Assembly: GCA_937902305.1 (NCBI GenBank)
Contig: CALDHV010000061.1
Span: 1 to 17,986 of the forward strand
DNA from: an uncultured Clostridia bacterium
Lineage (GTDB): Bacteria; Bacillota; Clostridia; Oscillospirales; Acutalibacteraceae
Direction: 5' to 3'
Length of the DNA stretch: 17,986 nucleotides
In this document: piece by piece, positions 5,184 to 12,823 of the stretch
Position numbering within the stretch: position 1 is the first letter of the stretch
How the letters are laid out: the number at the start of each line of letters is the position of its first letter
Made by a program: the position numbers and the translations under genes
The notes under the pieces: model-generated
What the model was told of the DNA's origin: nothing
The model's database searches: none
Seen by the model: the letters and a program-made list of their open reading frames with translations, nothing else

Positions 5184-7559
5184 ATGTTTCGATCCGTCAC
5201 GCTGGAAATGAGCGCCAAGCCCTTTAAGCGCACCGATGACGCGTATATCCGCGCGGTGTGCGACAAGGTGTTCGACCAATGGCGTCCGCTGGTCAAGGAC
5301 GCGCAGGAAATCAGCGTCCTGCTGTGGGTATCCGACGGCACGGAGCTACTGGACTACAAGGGCGATCCCGATGAGGCATTCGAGTGGGCGTATCTCATCG
5401 GCTGTGCCAACAAGCCCTCGTGGGTGCGGAATATCGACCCGAACGGCGTATCCATCCAGGGCAATCCGCGCAAATATATACCCGACCCGCCGGTGATGAC
5501 CTATGGCACGCTCCGGCGCATCGTCGCTATGATCCGCGCCTGCGGACAGGCGCATTTCCCCGATAAAAAGATCCGGGTCGGAGAAACCTTCGATCCCGGC
5601 CCGGAGTTTGCCTATTCGGATTTCAAATACCGCCGCCACCGGGAGATATGCCTCGGCAACGATATGGGCGAGGCGTCGATGATCTGCTCCTACGCCACCT
5701 TCCGCGGGGACGATGTGCCGTATGCCGCTTTCCCGGACGGCATCCCGGACGGACTGCCCTTTGGCAAGTTCTTAGGCAAACAGGCGGAGGTTTTCCTGCG
5801 GGATATGGGCTTTGATTATATCTGGTTTTCCAACGGGCTTGGCTTTGGTCGCGATGCGTGGGCGACCACCGGCGCGATATTTGACGGCGACCGATTCCTG
5901 CCGGAAAACCTCAAAGAAGTCCAGCGTTTGGCGCTGGACTTCTGGCGGGATTTCCGCGAAGGATGCCCGGATTTCCCGGTCGAGACCCGCGGCACCAATA
6001 TGTCGATGGGTATTGATCTTTCCACCGACGGCATCCCGCTCAAGAGCATTTACGATGGGCATTTCGGGATGCTCCCGCCCGCCAATTCGCCGTGGGCGGC
6101 ACTCAATGGCGACTACGGTCTGGAGCTGATGGGGCATATGTCCCGCATTGCGGAATTGCCGGATGACCGGTATCTTTTCCGTTTTTATCTCCACGACCCG
6201 TGGTATGTCAACTCTCCGTGGTACGACCGCTATAACAGCCAGCCGCACGATATTTATTTGCCGCTGGCGATCTCCCGCGTCGATGCCGACGGTAAGACCT
6301 GCCCACCGACCAACTTCAACATCCTGACGATCGACAATTCCTACGGCAATATGCCCGATTCCTGCGTTTACGAGCCGTTGCCGCACATGATAAAGGCCGC
6401 CAAAACGATGCCGGATGCTCCCGCGCCCGTGGTTTGGGTATACCCGTTTGACGAATATTCCGCCGCAAGTGACGAACGCACCATGGCGGAAATGTTCTTC
6501 GGCGACTGGTACATCCGCAACGCCATCAATGCGGGGATTCCGCTCTCGTCGGTAACCTCCACCGCCTCGTTTGTCGGGCAAACCAAAACGATCTATCAAA
6601 ACAGCGTCCTCGTCTCCCCCATCCCGCAGGCGGGAAGCGCCTACGAAGCGGCGATCCTCGCCTATGTCCGCGACGGAGGGCGGGTGATCTTCCTCGGCGA
6701 CCCCTCCCACGCCTCGGATGCGTTCCTCGGGCTGATCGGCGTGGCTCTGACCGACGGTGTCGCGGGCGAATTGCCGCTCACCGTGAACGGAAAACCCGTC
6801 GGGATCATCAAGCACGACCCGCTCTTGAGCGGCGGGGCGATCACCACCGTCGCCACGGGTGACAAGGGGTTTGCCTTTGCAGGTGATCGCGCTGTTGGCA
6901 CGCGGGGCGATGGTTTCGTATGGTTGCGCGGCACCGATTCGTGCGATTACCGCAAGGGCGGCCGTCGGCTTTCGCCACATAGCGAAAGCCGCTACTACCG
7001 CGCCGAACGGCTGATGCTGACCGCGCTCGCGCATTTCGGCATCGAGATCGGCTATGACTATGACCCGAACGACCCCGCCCCGGTGCTGATGATCCACCGG
7101 CACGACGGCGCGTATGTATTTCCCGCCTACTGCGCCGATCCCACCGCGGATACCCGCCTGCGTCTGCCGCTCGGCGCGCCGATCCTGGACGGCTACACCG
7201 TGCGGATCGAAAACGGGCAGGCGGTCTACCGTTTCCCGAAAGCCGAGCGGCGGGAATGTCGCGTCTTTGTCACCGATGCCGATGGCAAGATCGGCTGTCG
7301 CGAGCACCCGCCGGTCAGCGCGGAATACCGCCGCCGGTTTGTTATCACCGGGTTGCACGACAGCACCGTACGCATCCTGCCGGAGCAATATTGCCTCGAC
7401 TCGGTGCAGGTATTGCTCAACAGCGATAACGATTTTCGCCTGCAAGGGGAGGATTTCGACGGCGAGCTGACGACGGTTGGCGGCGAAACGGTCTATGAGG
7501 TGCGCCACGCGACCGGCGAGCTGACGGTTTCCTTCCCGATCAAAGAAAAGAAACTGTAA
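5184..7559 (+). CDS. Uncharacterised 791-aa protein, glycoside-hydrolase-like
   Basis: I cannot name this protein. It has no signal peptide or membrane segment, so it is probably cytoplasmic. Residues 1-~410 look like a TIM barrel, rich in aromatic and acidic motifs (EMSAKPFKRTDDAYIRAVC, VGETFDPGPEF, FDYIWFSNGLGFGRD, TRGTNMSMGIDLS, FRFYLHDPWYVNSPWY). Residues ~415-520 look like a class I glutamine-amidotransferase-type fold (VLVSPIPQAG, AILAYVRDGGRVIFLGDPS), as in the trimerisation domain of GH42 beta-galactosidases. The last ~130 residues are strand-rich (YTVRIENGQAVYRF, TGELTVSFP), fitting a small beta-sandwich. This GH42-like order, plus cotranscription with a sugar isomerase, suggests an intracellular glycosidase. 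The catalytic acids are not identifiable by eye; Glu134 is one candidate. The ATG follows AAAGGAGG by 8 bases. A strong terminator follows the stop. Confidence 0.72.
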   Translation: MFRSVTLEMSAKPFKRTDDAYIRAVCDKVFDQWRPLVKDAQEISVLLWVSDGTELLDYKGDPDEAFEWAYLIGCANKPSWVRNIDPNGVSIQGNPRKYIPDPPVMTYGTLRRIVAMIRACGQAHFPDKKIRVGETFDPGPEFAYSDFKYRRHREICLGNDMGEASMICSYATFRGDDVPYAAFPDGIPDGLPFGKFLGKQAEVFLRDMGFDYIWFSNGLGFGRDAWATTGAIFDGDRFLPENLKEVQRLALDFWRDFREGCPDFPVETRGTNMSMGIDLSTDGIPLKSIYDGHFGMLPPANSPWAALNGDYGLELMGHMSRIAELPDDRYLFRFYLHDPWYVNSPWYDRYNSQPHDIYLPLAISRVDADGKTCPPTNFNILTIDNSYGNMPDSCVYEPLPHMIKAAKTMPDAPAPVVWVYPFDEYSAASDERTMAEMFFGDWYIRNAINAGIPLSSVTSTASFVGQTKTIYQNSVLVSPIPQAGSAYEAAILAYVRDGGRVIFLGDPSHASDAFLGLIGVALTDGVAGELPLTVNGKPVGIIKHDPLLSGGAITTVATGDKGFAFAGDRAVGTRGDGFVWLRGTDSCDYRKGGRRLSPHSESRYYRAERLMLTALAHFGIEIGYDYDPNDPAPVLMIHRHDGAYVFPAYCADPTADTRLRLPLGAPILDGYTVRIENGQAVYRFPKAERRECRVFVTDADGKIGCREHPPVSAEYRRRFVITGLHDSTVRILPEQYCLDSVQVLLNSDNDFRLQGEDFDGELTTVGGETVYEVRHATGELTVSFPIKEKKL

Positions 7560-7579
7560 AGCTGTATAGCTTTGCATAT

Positions 7580-7612
7580 AAAAAGCGACGGAGTATTACT
7601 CCGTCGCTTTTT
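7580..7612. terminator. Bidirectional intrinsic terminator
   Basis: AAAAAGCGACGGAG and its complement form a 14-bp stem around a 5-base loop. It is flanked by T6 on the plus strand and by A5 on the left, which is a T run on the minus strand. It ends the isomerase/glycosidase-like operon (stop at 7559) and, from the other side, the zinc-ribbon gene (stop at 7624). Confidence 0.9.
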
Positions 7613-7623
7613 TAATTCTTATT

Positions 7624-7983
7624 TTACAGCTTCGCGCCGCACTTATTGCAAAAAGCCGCATCCTCCGGGTTTGCCGCATGGCACTCCGGGCAGGATTTTT
7701 TGTTGAGATTGGCATCAACGGATGCTTGCAGGTCGGCATTCGCCGCCGTCAGCTCATCCATCTGCGTGAACAGCTCGTTGACCGTTTCCTCATCCAGCGT
7801 CGCGCCCTCCCGGCGGCTGTCGTAGTACAGCCGACCGATGGCTTCGAGCGTTGCTTCCATCGCGTGCTCATTTTTAGCGATCGCCAGCTTCATTTTTGCC
7901 AAATCCTTGACATCCGTCGCCTTACGGCCTGCCGCTTGCGCCAGTTCCTTTGCCTTGACCACCAAATCCTCCCATGTAGTCAT
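7624..7983 (-). CDS. Small protein with helical N-terminus and C-terminal zinc ribbon
   Basis: A 119-residue soluble protein. Residues ~5-95 are almost entirely helical and probably coiled coil (WEDLVVKAKELAQAAGRKA, then LFTQMDELTAANADLQASVD). The last 22 residues form a zinc ribbon with Cys98, Cys101, Cys112 and Cys115 (CPECHA and FCNKCGAKL). Such helix-plus-ribbon proteins are common in Clostridia near housekeeping genes and have no settled function; the ribbon may serve a structural or protein-binding role. The ATG at 7983 follows AAGGAGG by 8 bases. It has its own strong promoter (8017-8045) just beyond the hemZ stop and shares the bidirectional terminator at 7580-7612. Read-through from the hemZ operon is also possible, since no terminator separates them. 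Confidence 0.85.
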   Translation of the reverse strand: MTTWEDLVVKAKELAQAAGRKATDVKDLAKMKLAIAKNEHAMEATLEAIGRLYYDSRREGATLDEETVNELFTQMDELTAANADLQASVDANLNKKSCPECHAANPEDAAFCNKCGAKL

Positions 7984-8016
7984 CGTTATTCCTCCTTATT
8001 TTTGTTTCCGTTATTC

Positions 8017-8045
8017 ATTATATGCGTTTTTTCGCGATTTGACAA
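8017..8045 (-). promoter_or_regulatory. Promoter of the zinc-ribbon protein gene
   Basis: On the minus strand TTGTCA (8040-8045) and a perfect TATAAT (8017-8022) are 17 bases apart, starting 2 bases after the hemZ stop codon. The start site near 8010 gives a leader of about 27 bases with a full ribosome binding site. Confidence 0.8.
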
Positions 8046-8046
8046 G

Positions 8047-9534
8047 TTAAAAATTGTGAATATTTTGATAAAATGTCCGCACCTCATCCTTGCGGGACAG
8101 CATTTGATCGGTGTGGTCGTTATATTCGTACGGGAACTTGAAATTGAATATCCGCGACAGCTCGTCCGTACCCGGCTTCTTCAGCTTGCTGACCGCACCG
8201 GCACCGCACCCGAGGATAGTATGCGTTTCATCCATAATGTACACATTATACAGCCCCTCGAAGCCCGGCTTTGCCCAGCCGACATTCTCCTGGTTGCCGA
8301 CGGTGCGGCTCTGGCGGTACAGATAATATGACCGGTACCCCGCCGCCGGAAGCTGACGCGCTGTCTGCCGCACCATCTTCACTGCATCATTGCGTACGCG
8401 GTAATCCGCCCGGTTCTGCAACATAATATTCGACGCGCGTTTCATCGACAGCGTGTGGACGGTAATGCTCTCCGGGGCAAGCCGGAGTATGCGCTCCAGC
8501 GTGCCGCAAAAGCCGTCGTAGTCATCCCCCGGCAGACCGGCGATGAGATCGGTATTGATATTGTCAAAGCCCGCCTGCCGTGCCATAGCAAAAGCGTCAT
8601 AGAACTGCTCGACGGTGTGCCGTCTGCCAATAGCATCCAGCACCGGCTGACGCAAGGTCTGTGGGTTGATGCTCACCCGGCTGACCCCCGCCGCCCGCAA
8701 CGCCGCCATTTTTTCCGGCGTCACGGTGTCGGGGCGTCCCGCCTCCACCGTATATTCCCGCAAATGGGATAGGTCAAAATGCTCCTCGATGGTGGCAAAC
8801 AGCCGCGTCAGCTCCTGTGCCGACAGTGTGGTCGGCGTTCCGCCGCCGAAATACACCGTTTCCAGCCGCAAGCCGAGCGACCGCGCCATATCGCCGGTAT
8901 AGGCAAGCTCGCGGCAAAGATTATCCACATACGCGGGTATCAGCTTGCGGGCGCGCTCCACCGTCTGCGACACGAACGAGCAATAGTCGCACCGCGTCGG
9001 GCAAAACGGGATCGACACATACAGGCTGAACGACTCCGGGCGGGACAGCGCCAAGATCTCGTCCTCCACCGCCAGCGTGTTTTCGCACAGCGTCCGCTTG
9101 GGGTCGCTGACCATCAGCTTGTCCCGGAAATACGCCCGCGCTCCCTCCGCGCCCATCTCGGCGGTCAGGCGCCGCAGGAGCTTGACCGGGCGGACGCCCG
9201 TGACCAAGCCCCAGTCTTGCGTAAAGTTAAAGAACTTTACAAGCGATCGGTATAGCAGTGTACACAGCTCCAGCTCGCAGACATCGGACAAGTCCGGTGT
9301 CGTGGCATCGACGCGCTGTGTCAGCGTTTCATCGAAGGTTCCCAGCACCACGCGGCAGGAGAGAAAAACACTGTCTCCCTCCTCGCGCATCCGGCAAAAC
9401 GCCTGCATCTCGCCATCGGTCGGCGCGGGGAAATCCTCCACCACCTGCGGAGTGATTTTTTCCTGCGGCAAAAACAGGCGGCTGACATTTTCCAATTCAA
9501 AATGATAGTCGTTTCCGCATAAGTAAATGAGCAT
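8047..9534 (-). CDS. hemZ: Radical SAM coproporphyrinogen dehydrogenase-like protein HemZ
   Basis: A 495-residue radical SAM protein of the HemN/HemZ group. Residues 1-~165 form the N-terminal extension typical of HemZ. The 4Fe-4S cluster motif is Cys178, Cys182 and Cys185 (SIPFCPTRCDYCSF), followed by the SAM-binding GGTPT (231-235). The segment VSRVSINPQTLRQPVLDAIG is the HemZ-type version of the HemN RISFGVQ region. HemZ is annotated as an oxygen-independent coproporphyrinogen III oxidase, but members of the wider family include haem chaperones (HemW), and no other haem synthesis gene is in the window, so the true reaction is open. The ATG at 9534 follows GAGGGAG by a few bases and lies 9 bases after the MBL hydrolase. 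It is the last gene of the recJ operon. Confidence 0.9.
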   Translation of the reverse strand: MLIYLCGNDYHFELENVSRLFLPQEKITPQVVEDFPAPTDGEMQAFCRMREEGDSVFLSCRVVLGTFDETLTQRVDATTPDLSDVCELELCTLLYRSLVKFFNFTQDWGLVTGVRPVKLLRRLTAEMGAEGARAYFRDKLMVSDPKRTLCENTLAVEDEILALSRPESFSLYVSIPFCPTRCDYCSFVSQTVERARKLIPAYVDNLCRELAYTGDMARSLGLRLETVYFGGGTPTTLSAQELTRLFATIEEHFDLSHLREYTVEAGRPDTVTPEKMAALRAAGVSRVSINPQTLRQPVLDAIGRRHTVEQFYDAFAMARQAGFDNINTDLIAGLPGDDYDGFCGTLERILRLAPESITVHTLSMKRASNIMLQNRADYRVRNDAVKMVRQTARQLPAAGYRSYYLYRQSRTVGNQENVGWAKPGFEGLYNVYIMDETHTILGCGAGAVSKLKKPGTDELSRIFNFKFPYEYNDHTDQMLSRKDEVRTFYQNIHNF

Positions 9535-9543
9535 CGGTCTCCC

Positions 9544-10167
9544 TCACATCCCCATCAAATACGGATTGCCGACCCGCTCAAACGCAAGGGTCGTTTCCCC
9601 GCCGTGTCCCGGATAGACCCGGCGATCGCCATCGAGCGCGGACAGCCGTCGGAGTGATGCCATCATCGCCGTCGGGTCGCCGTACGGGAAATCAGTGCGC
9701 CCGATGCTCCCCGCAAACAGCGTGTCGCCCGCAAAAATCACCGCATCTCCGACCAGGCAAATACTGCCCGGCGTATGCCCGGGGGTCTCCCACACGTTCA
9801 GCCGCTCGTTTCCGATGACAAGCACATCCCCTTCACACAGCGACCGCTCCGCCCGCATCCGCAGGGTCATCCCCGGCGCAAAAAACGCCGCCAGACTGCG
9901 GTGCTCATCCTCCAGTGCGGGGACGTCTCTCCGCCCGCACCACAGCGGTACGCGCAGAGCGCGGCAAAGCTCCGGCGTCGCCAGAATGTGATCATAATGT
10001 GCATGGGTCAGCACGACCGCTTCGACATCCATCTGCCGCTCGGCGATCCGGGAAAGGATCGTCTGCGGCTCGCCGCCGGGGTCGAGGACGATACCGCGAC
10101 GATCACCGTCATATATCAAATAGCAATTGGTCTGCAATTCACCGACCGGCAAGCACTCGATCTTCAT
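9544..10167 (-). CDS. MBL-fold metallo-hydrolase (glyoxalase II-like)
   Basis: A 207-residue metallo-beta-lactamase-fold hydrolase. The metal-site motifs are complete: THAHYDH (54-60), His131 (ETPGHTPGS), Asp148 (FAGDTLF) and His188 (YPGHGGET). It has the short form of the family (like YcbL) without the C-terminal glutathione-binding helices of true glyoxalase II, so the substrate is unlikely to be S-lactoylglutathione and remains unknown; a thioester or related hydrolase is likely. It is cytoplasmic. It starts 12 bases after dtd and ends 9 bases before hemZ, in an order often seen in Clostridia (rel, dtd, MBL hydrolase, hemZ). The ribosome binding site is weak (GGGGTG), so translation may be coupled to dtd. 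Confidence 0.92.
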   Translation of the reverse strand: MKIECLPVGELQTNCYLIYDGDRRGIVLDPGGEPQTILSRIAERQMDVEAVVLTHAHYDHILATPELCRALRVPLWCGRRDVPALEDEHRSLAAFFAPGMTLRMRAERSLCEGDVLVIGNERLNVWETPGHTPGSICLVGDAVIFAGDTLFAGSIGRTDFPYGDPTAMMASLRRLSALDGDRRVYPGHGGETTLAFERVGNPYLMGM

Positions 10168-10179
10168 GGTGTCACCCCG

Positions 10180-10629
10180 TCACATAAACTCCGCGGTATC
10201 CATACAAATCGTTACCGGGCCGTCGTTGATGAGGCTCACCTGCATATCCGCGCCGAAGCGCCCGGTCTCCACCGGGACGCCGAGGGCGCGAAGCTCTGCC
10301 GCGACCCGCTCATACAGCGGCGCTGCCAACGCCGGTGCCGCCGCGTCGAAGAAGCTCGGGCGTCTGCCGTGGGAAATATCCGCGCACAGCGTAAACTGGG
10401 ATATGACCAATGCGCTGCCGCCGATGTCCAGCAGTGAACGGTTCATCTTCCCCGCCTCATCCTCGAATACACGCAGATTGGCGACCTTTTGCGCCATCGC
10501 AACCGCTTCCTGCTCGGTATCGCCCTGACGGACACCGACGAGCAGCATCACCCCGGCACCGATCTTCCCGACCGTTTCGCCGTCAATGGCGACCGAGGCG
10601 GATTTGACCCGCTGAAATACCGCTTTCAT
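10180..10629 (-). CDS. dtd: D-aminoacyl-tRNA deacylase Dtd
   Basis: A 149-residue protein of full length for Dtd, which hydrolyses D-amino acids wrongly attached to tRNA, and also glycine from tRNA-Ala, and so protects translation. Both catalytic motifs are intact: SQFTLCAD (77-84) and the cross-subunit NDGPVT (135-140), whose Gly-Pro pair enforces chiral proofreading in the homodimer. The ATG at 10629 follows AAGGAG by 7 bases. It lies 13 bases after rel and 12 before the MBL hydrolase, on the same strand, so the three are cotranscribed. Pairing with rel is common in Firmicutes and Actinobacteria. Confidence 0.96.
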   Translation of the reverse strand: MKAVFQRVKSASVAIDGETVGKIGAGVMLLVGVRQGDTEQEAVAMAQKVANLRVFEDEAGKMNRSLLDIGGSALVISQFTLCADISHGRRPSFFDAAAPALAAPLYERVAAELRALGVPVETGRFGADMQVSLINDGPVTICMDTAEFM

Positions 10630-10642
10630 AGCTTACTCCTTG

Positions 10643-12820
10643 TCACATCGACCGGCGCACGCTGTCCACGCCGTCCACTTTTTTGAGCTGATCCATCACG
10701 AGGCGCAGATGCTCGACCCCGTTGACCAGCACCGTCATCGTCACCACGCTCCCGTCAGCGGTTTCCCGCGCATTGATCGCGTGCATCGAAACGTGCATAT
10801 TGGCAAGCACCGTCGCCAGCTTGAGCAACAGATTTTCCCCATTGTGGGCCATGATGTGCAGATCGGCGTGGAAGCCGTTCTGATTGCCGGTCTGCCATTG
10901 CACCCGCACCCAGCGTTCCCGGTTTTCGGACTGCTCGGGCACCTTCGGGACGTTGGTGCAGTCCCGCCGGTGGATCGAAACGCCGTACCCGCGGGTGATA
11001 AAGCCGATGATCGGATCGCCCGGCACCGGGTTACAGCACTGGGCAAACTTCACCAGACAGTTGTCCATATTGTCGATGATGACCCCGCCGTTGTGCCGTG
11101 TGCCCTTGGATGCGGGCGCGGTCGGCAAGGGCGCGGCGGCATTCTGCTCATCGCGCTGGATGCGGTTATACGCCTCTTTCATACGCGGCATCAGCCGGGA
11201 GAGCAGTACGCCGCCGTAGCCGATCGCCGCATAAAAATCGTCCATCGTCGCGCAATGCTGGCGGCGGCATTGCTCCATCAGGAACGCCTCCATCCGCTCA
11301 TCCGACAAATGGATAAGATTGCGGGACAACTCCCGCTCCAGCTCCTCACGACCTTGCTGGATATTTTCCTCCCGCCGTTCCCGCTTGAACCAACCGCGTA
11401 TCTTATTCCGCGCCTCGCCGGTATAGACGATGTTGAGCCAGTCGCGGCTCGGGCCATGGTCGGCGGTGGTGGTCAGCACCTCGACGATCTCGCCGGTCTT
11501 GACTCGATAATCCAGCGGCACGATGCGACCGTCCACCTTGGCACCCACCATACGGTTGCCCACCGCCGTGTGGATAGCATAGGCAAAGTCGATGACGGTA
11601 CTGCCGACCGGCAGGGAGATGACATCCCCTTTCGGGGTGAAAACAAACACATCCTCAATGTCGAGATCGGTCTTGATATTCTGAATAATATCCTCGGCGT
11701 CATCGAGATCCTGCTGATTTTCGATGAACTGCCGCACCCACGCCAGCCGCTCATCCAGCTTATCCTGCTTTTGAATGCCGAGCTTGTATTTCCAATGCGC
11801 CGCGATACCGTATTCCGCCGTGTGGTGCATTTCCCACGTACGGATCTGTACCTCGAACGGGATCTTCTCCTTGCCGATAACGGTGGTATGCAGAGATTGG
11901 TACATATTCGGCTTCGGGGTGGAAATATAGTCCTTGAAGCGGTTGGGCAATGGGCGGAACATCTCGTGCACCAGTCCAAGTGAATTGTAGCAGTCGTTGA
12001 CCGTATCCACGATGACCCGCACCGCGTAAATATCGTAAATCTCATCGAAGGTGCGCCCTTGAATATACATCTTGCGGTAAATGCCGGCAATGCTCTTGAT
12101 ACGACCGGACATCTGCGCCTCCACGCCGTATTCCGACAGCCGCATCTGTATGCGCTGTTGTATATCCTCCAAAAACCGCTGACGCTCGCCGGCGCGCATC
12201 GCCAGGTTTTGCTCAATATCCTTGTACGCGACCGGATCCAGCACCCGCAGAGACAAGTCCTCCAGCTCCTCCTTGACTGCCCGGATACCGAGACGGTGCG
12301 CCAGCGGCGCGTAAATATCCATCGTCTCGCGCGCCTTATCCCGCTGTTTCTGCTCATCCCAGCCGTCGGAGGTGCGCATATTGTGCAGGCGGTCGGCAAG
12401 CTTTATCAGCATTACGCGAATATCCTTCGCCATCGCAAGCAGCATTTTGCGGACATTTTCCGCCTGCTGTTCCTCGCGGGTGGAGAAGTTCATTTTGGTG
12501 ATTTTGGTCACGCCGTCCACCAGCTCGGCAACGCTTTTGCCGAACCGATGCTCGATCTCGGACAGCTCGACGCCGGTATCCTCCACCACATCGTGCAGGA
12601 GCGCCGCCACAATGGAGTCGGTATCCATCCCCATTTCGACGAGAATACAGGCGACGTGCAACGGATGGCAGACATATTCCTCTCCGGAACGGCGACGTTG
12701 ACCGTCGTGTGCCGCTATGGCATAATCCGCCGCGGTGCGGATCGTATCCAGTGGATAGCCGCGCCCGCTGTCATCGAGCAGGTGAAACAACTGCTGATAT
12801 ACCGTTTCCTTGCTTTCCAT
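10643..12820 (-). CDS. rel: Bifunctional (p)ppGpp synthetase/hydrolase Rel
   Basis: A 725-residue long RSH enzyme that makes and degrades the alarmone (p)ppGpp in response to amino acid starvation at the ribosome. The HD hydrolase domain is intact (HPLHVA 52-57, HDVVED 76-81, LADRLHNMRT 141-150). The synthetase domain follows (GRIKSIAGIYRKM from 239, YQSLHTTVIG from 307, EVQIRT 323-328). Then come TGS (about 390-450), a helical region, the zinc-finger Cys595/Cys596/His617/Cys621 (KFAQCCNPVPGD and HRRDC), and a C-terminal ACT/RRM domain (about 655-725). Both active sites are present, as expected for the single long Rel of Firmicutes. The ATG at 12820 follows AAGGAGG by 10 bases, and that site lies within the end of recJ, 3 bases upstream. 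Translation is therefore probably coupled. The apt gene often found between recJ and rel is absent. Confidence 0.97.
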   Translation of the reverse strand: MESKETVYQQLFHLLDDSGRGYPLDTIRTAADYAIAAHDGQRRRSGEEYVCHPLHVACILVEMGMDTDSIVAALLHDVVEDTGVELSEIEHRFGKSVAELVDGVTKITKMNFSTREEQQAENVRKMLLAMAKDIRVMLIKLADRLHNMRTSDGWDEQKQRDKARETMDIYAPLAHRLGIRAVKEELEDLSLRVLDPVAYKDIEQNLAMRAGERQRFLEDIQQRIQMRLSEYGVEAQMSGRIKSIAGIYRKMYIQGRTFDEIYDIYAVRVIVDTVNDCYNSLGLVHEMFRPLPNRFKDYISTPKPNMYQSLHTTVIGKEKIPFEVQIRTWEMHHTAEYGIAAHWKYKLGIQKQDKLDERLAWVRQFIENQQDLDDAEDIIQNIKTDLDIEDVFVFTPKGDVISLPVGSTVIDFAYAIHTAVGNRMVGAKVDGRIVPLDYRVKTGEIVEVLTTTADHGPSRDWLNIVYTGEARNKIRGWFKRERREENIQQGREELERELSRNLIHLSDERMEAFLMEQCRRQHCATMDDFYAAIGYGGVLLSRLMPRMKEAYNRIQRDEQNAAAPLPTAPASKGTRHNGGVIIDNMDNCLVKFAQCCNPVPGDPIIGFITRGYGVSIHRRDCTNVPKVPEQSENRERWVRVQWQTGNQNGFHADLHIMAHNGENLLLKLATVLANMHVSMHAINARETADGSVVTMTVLVNGVEHLRLVMDQLKKVDGVDSVRRSM

Positions 12821-12823
12821 CCG

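Noticed and set aside
5772..7577. 601-codon open frame on the minus strand
   Set aside because: It lies entirely antisense to the 791-residue gene, is rich in Arg/Gly/Ala/Val without domain logic, and follows from the codon bias of a GC-rich gene.
10640..11983. 447-codon open frame on the plus strand
   Set aside because: Antisense to rel, whose domains are complete. The sequence is His/Arg/Pro-rich with no recognisable fold, so it is a shadow frame.
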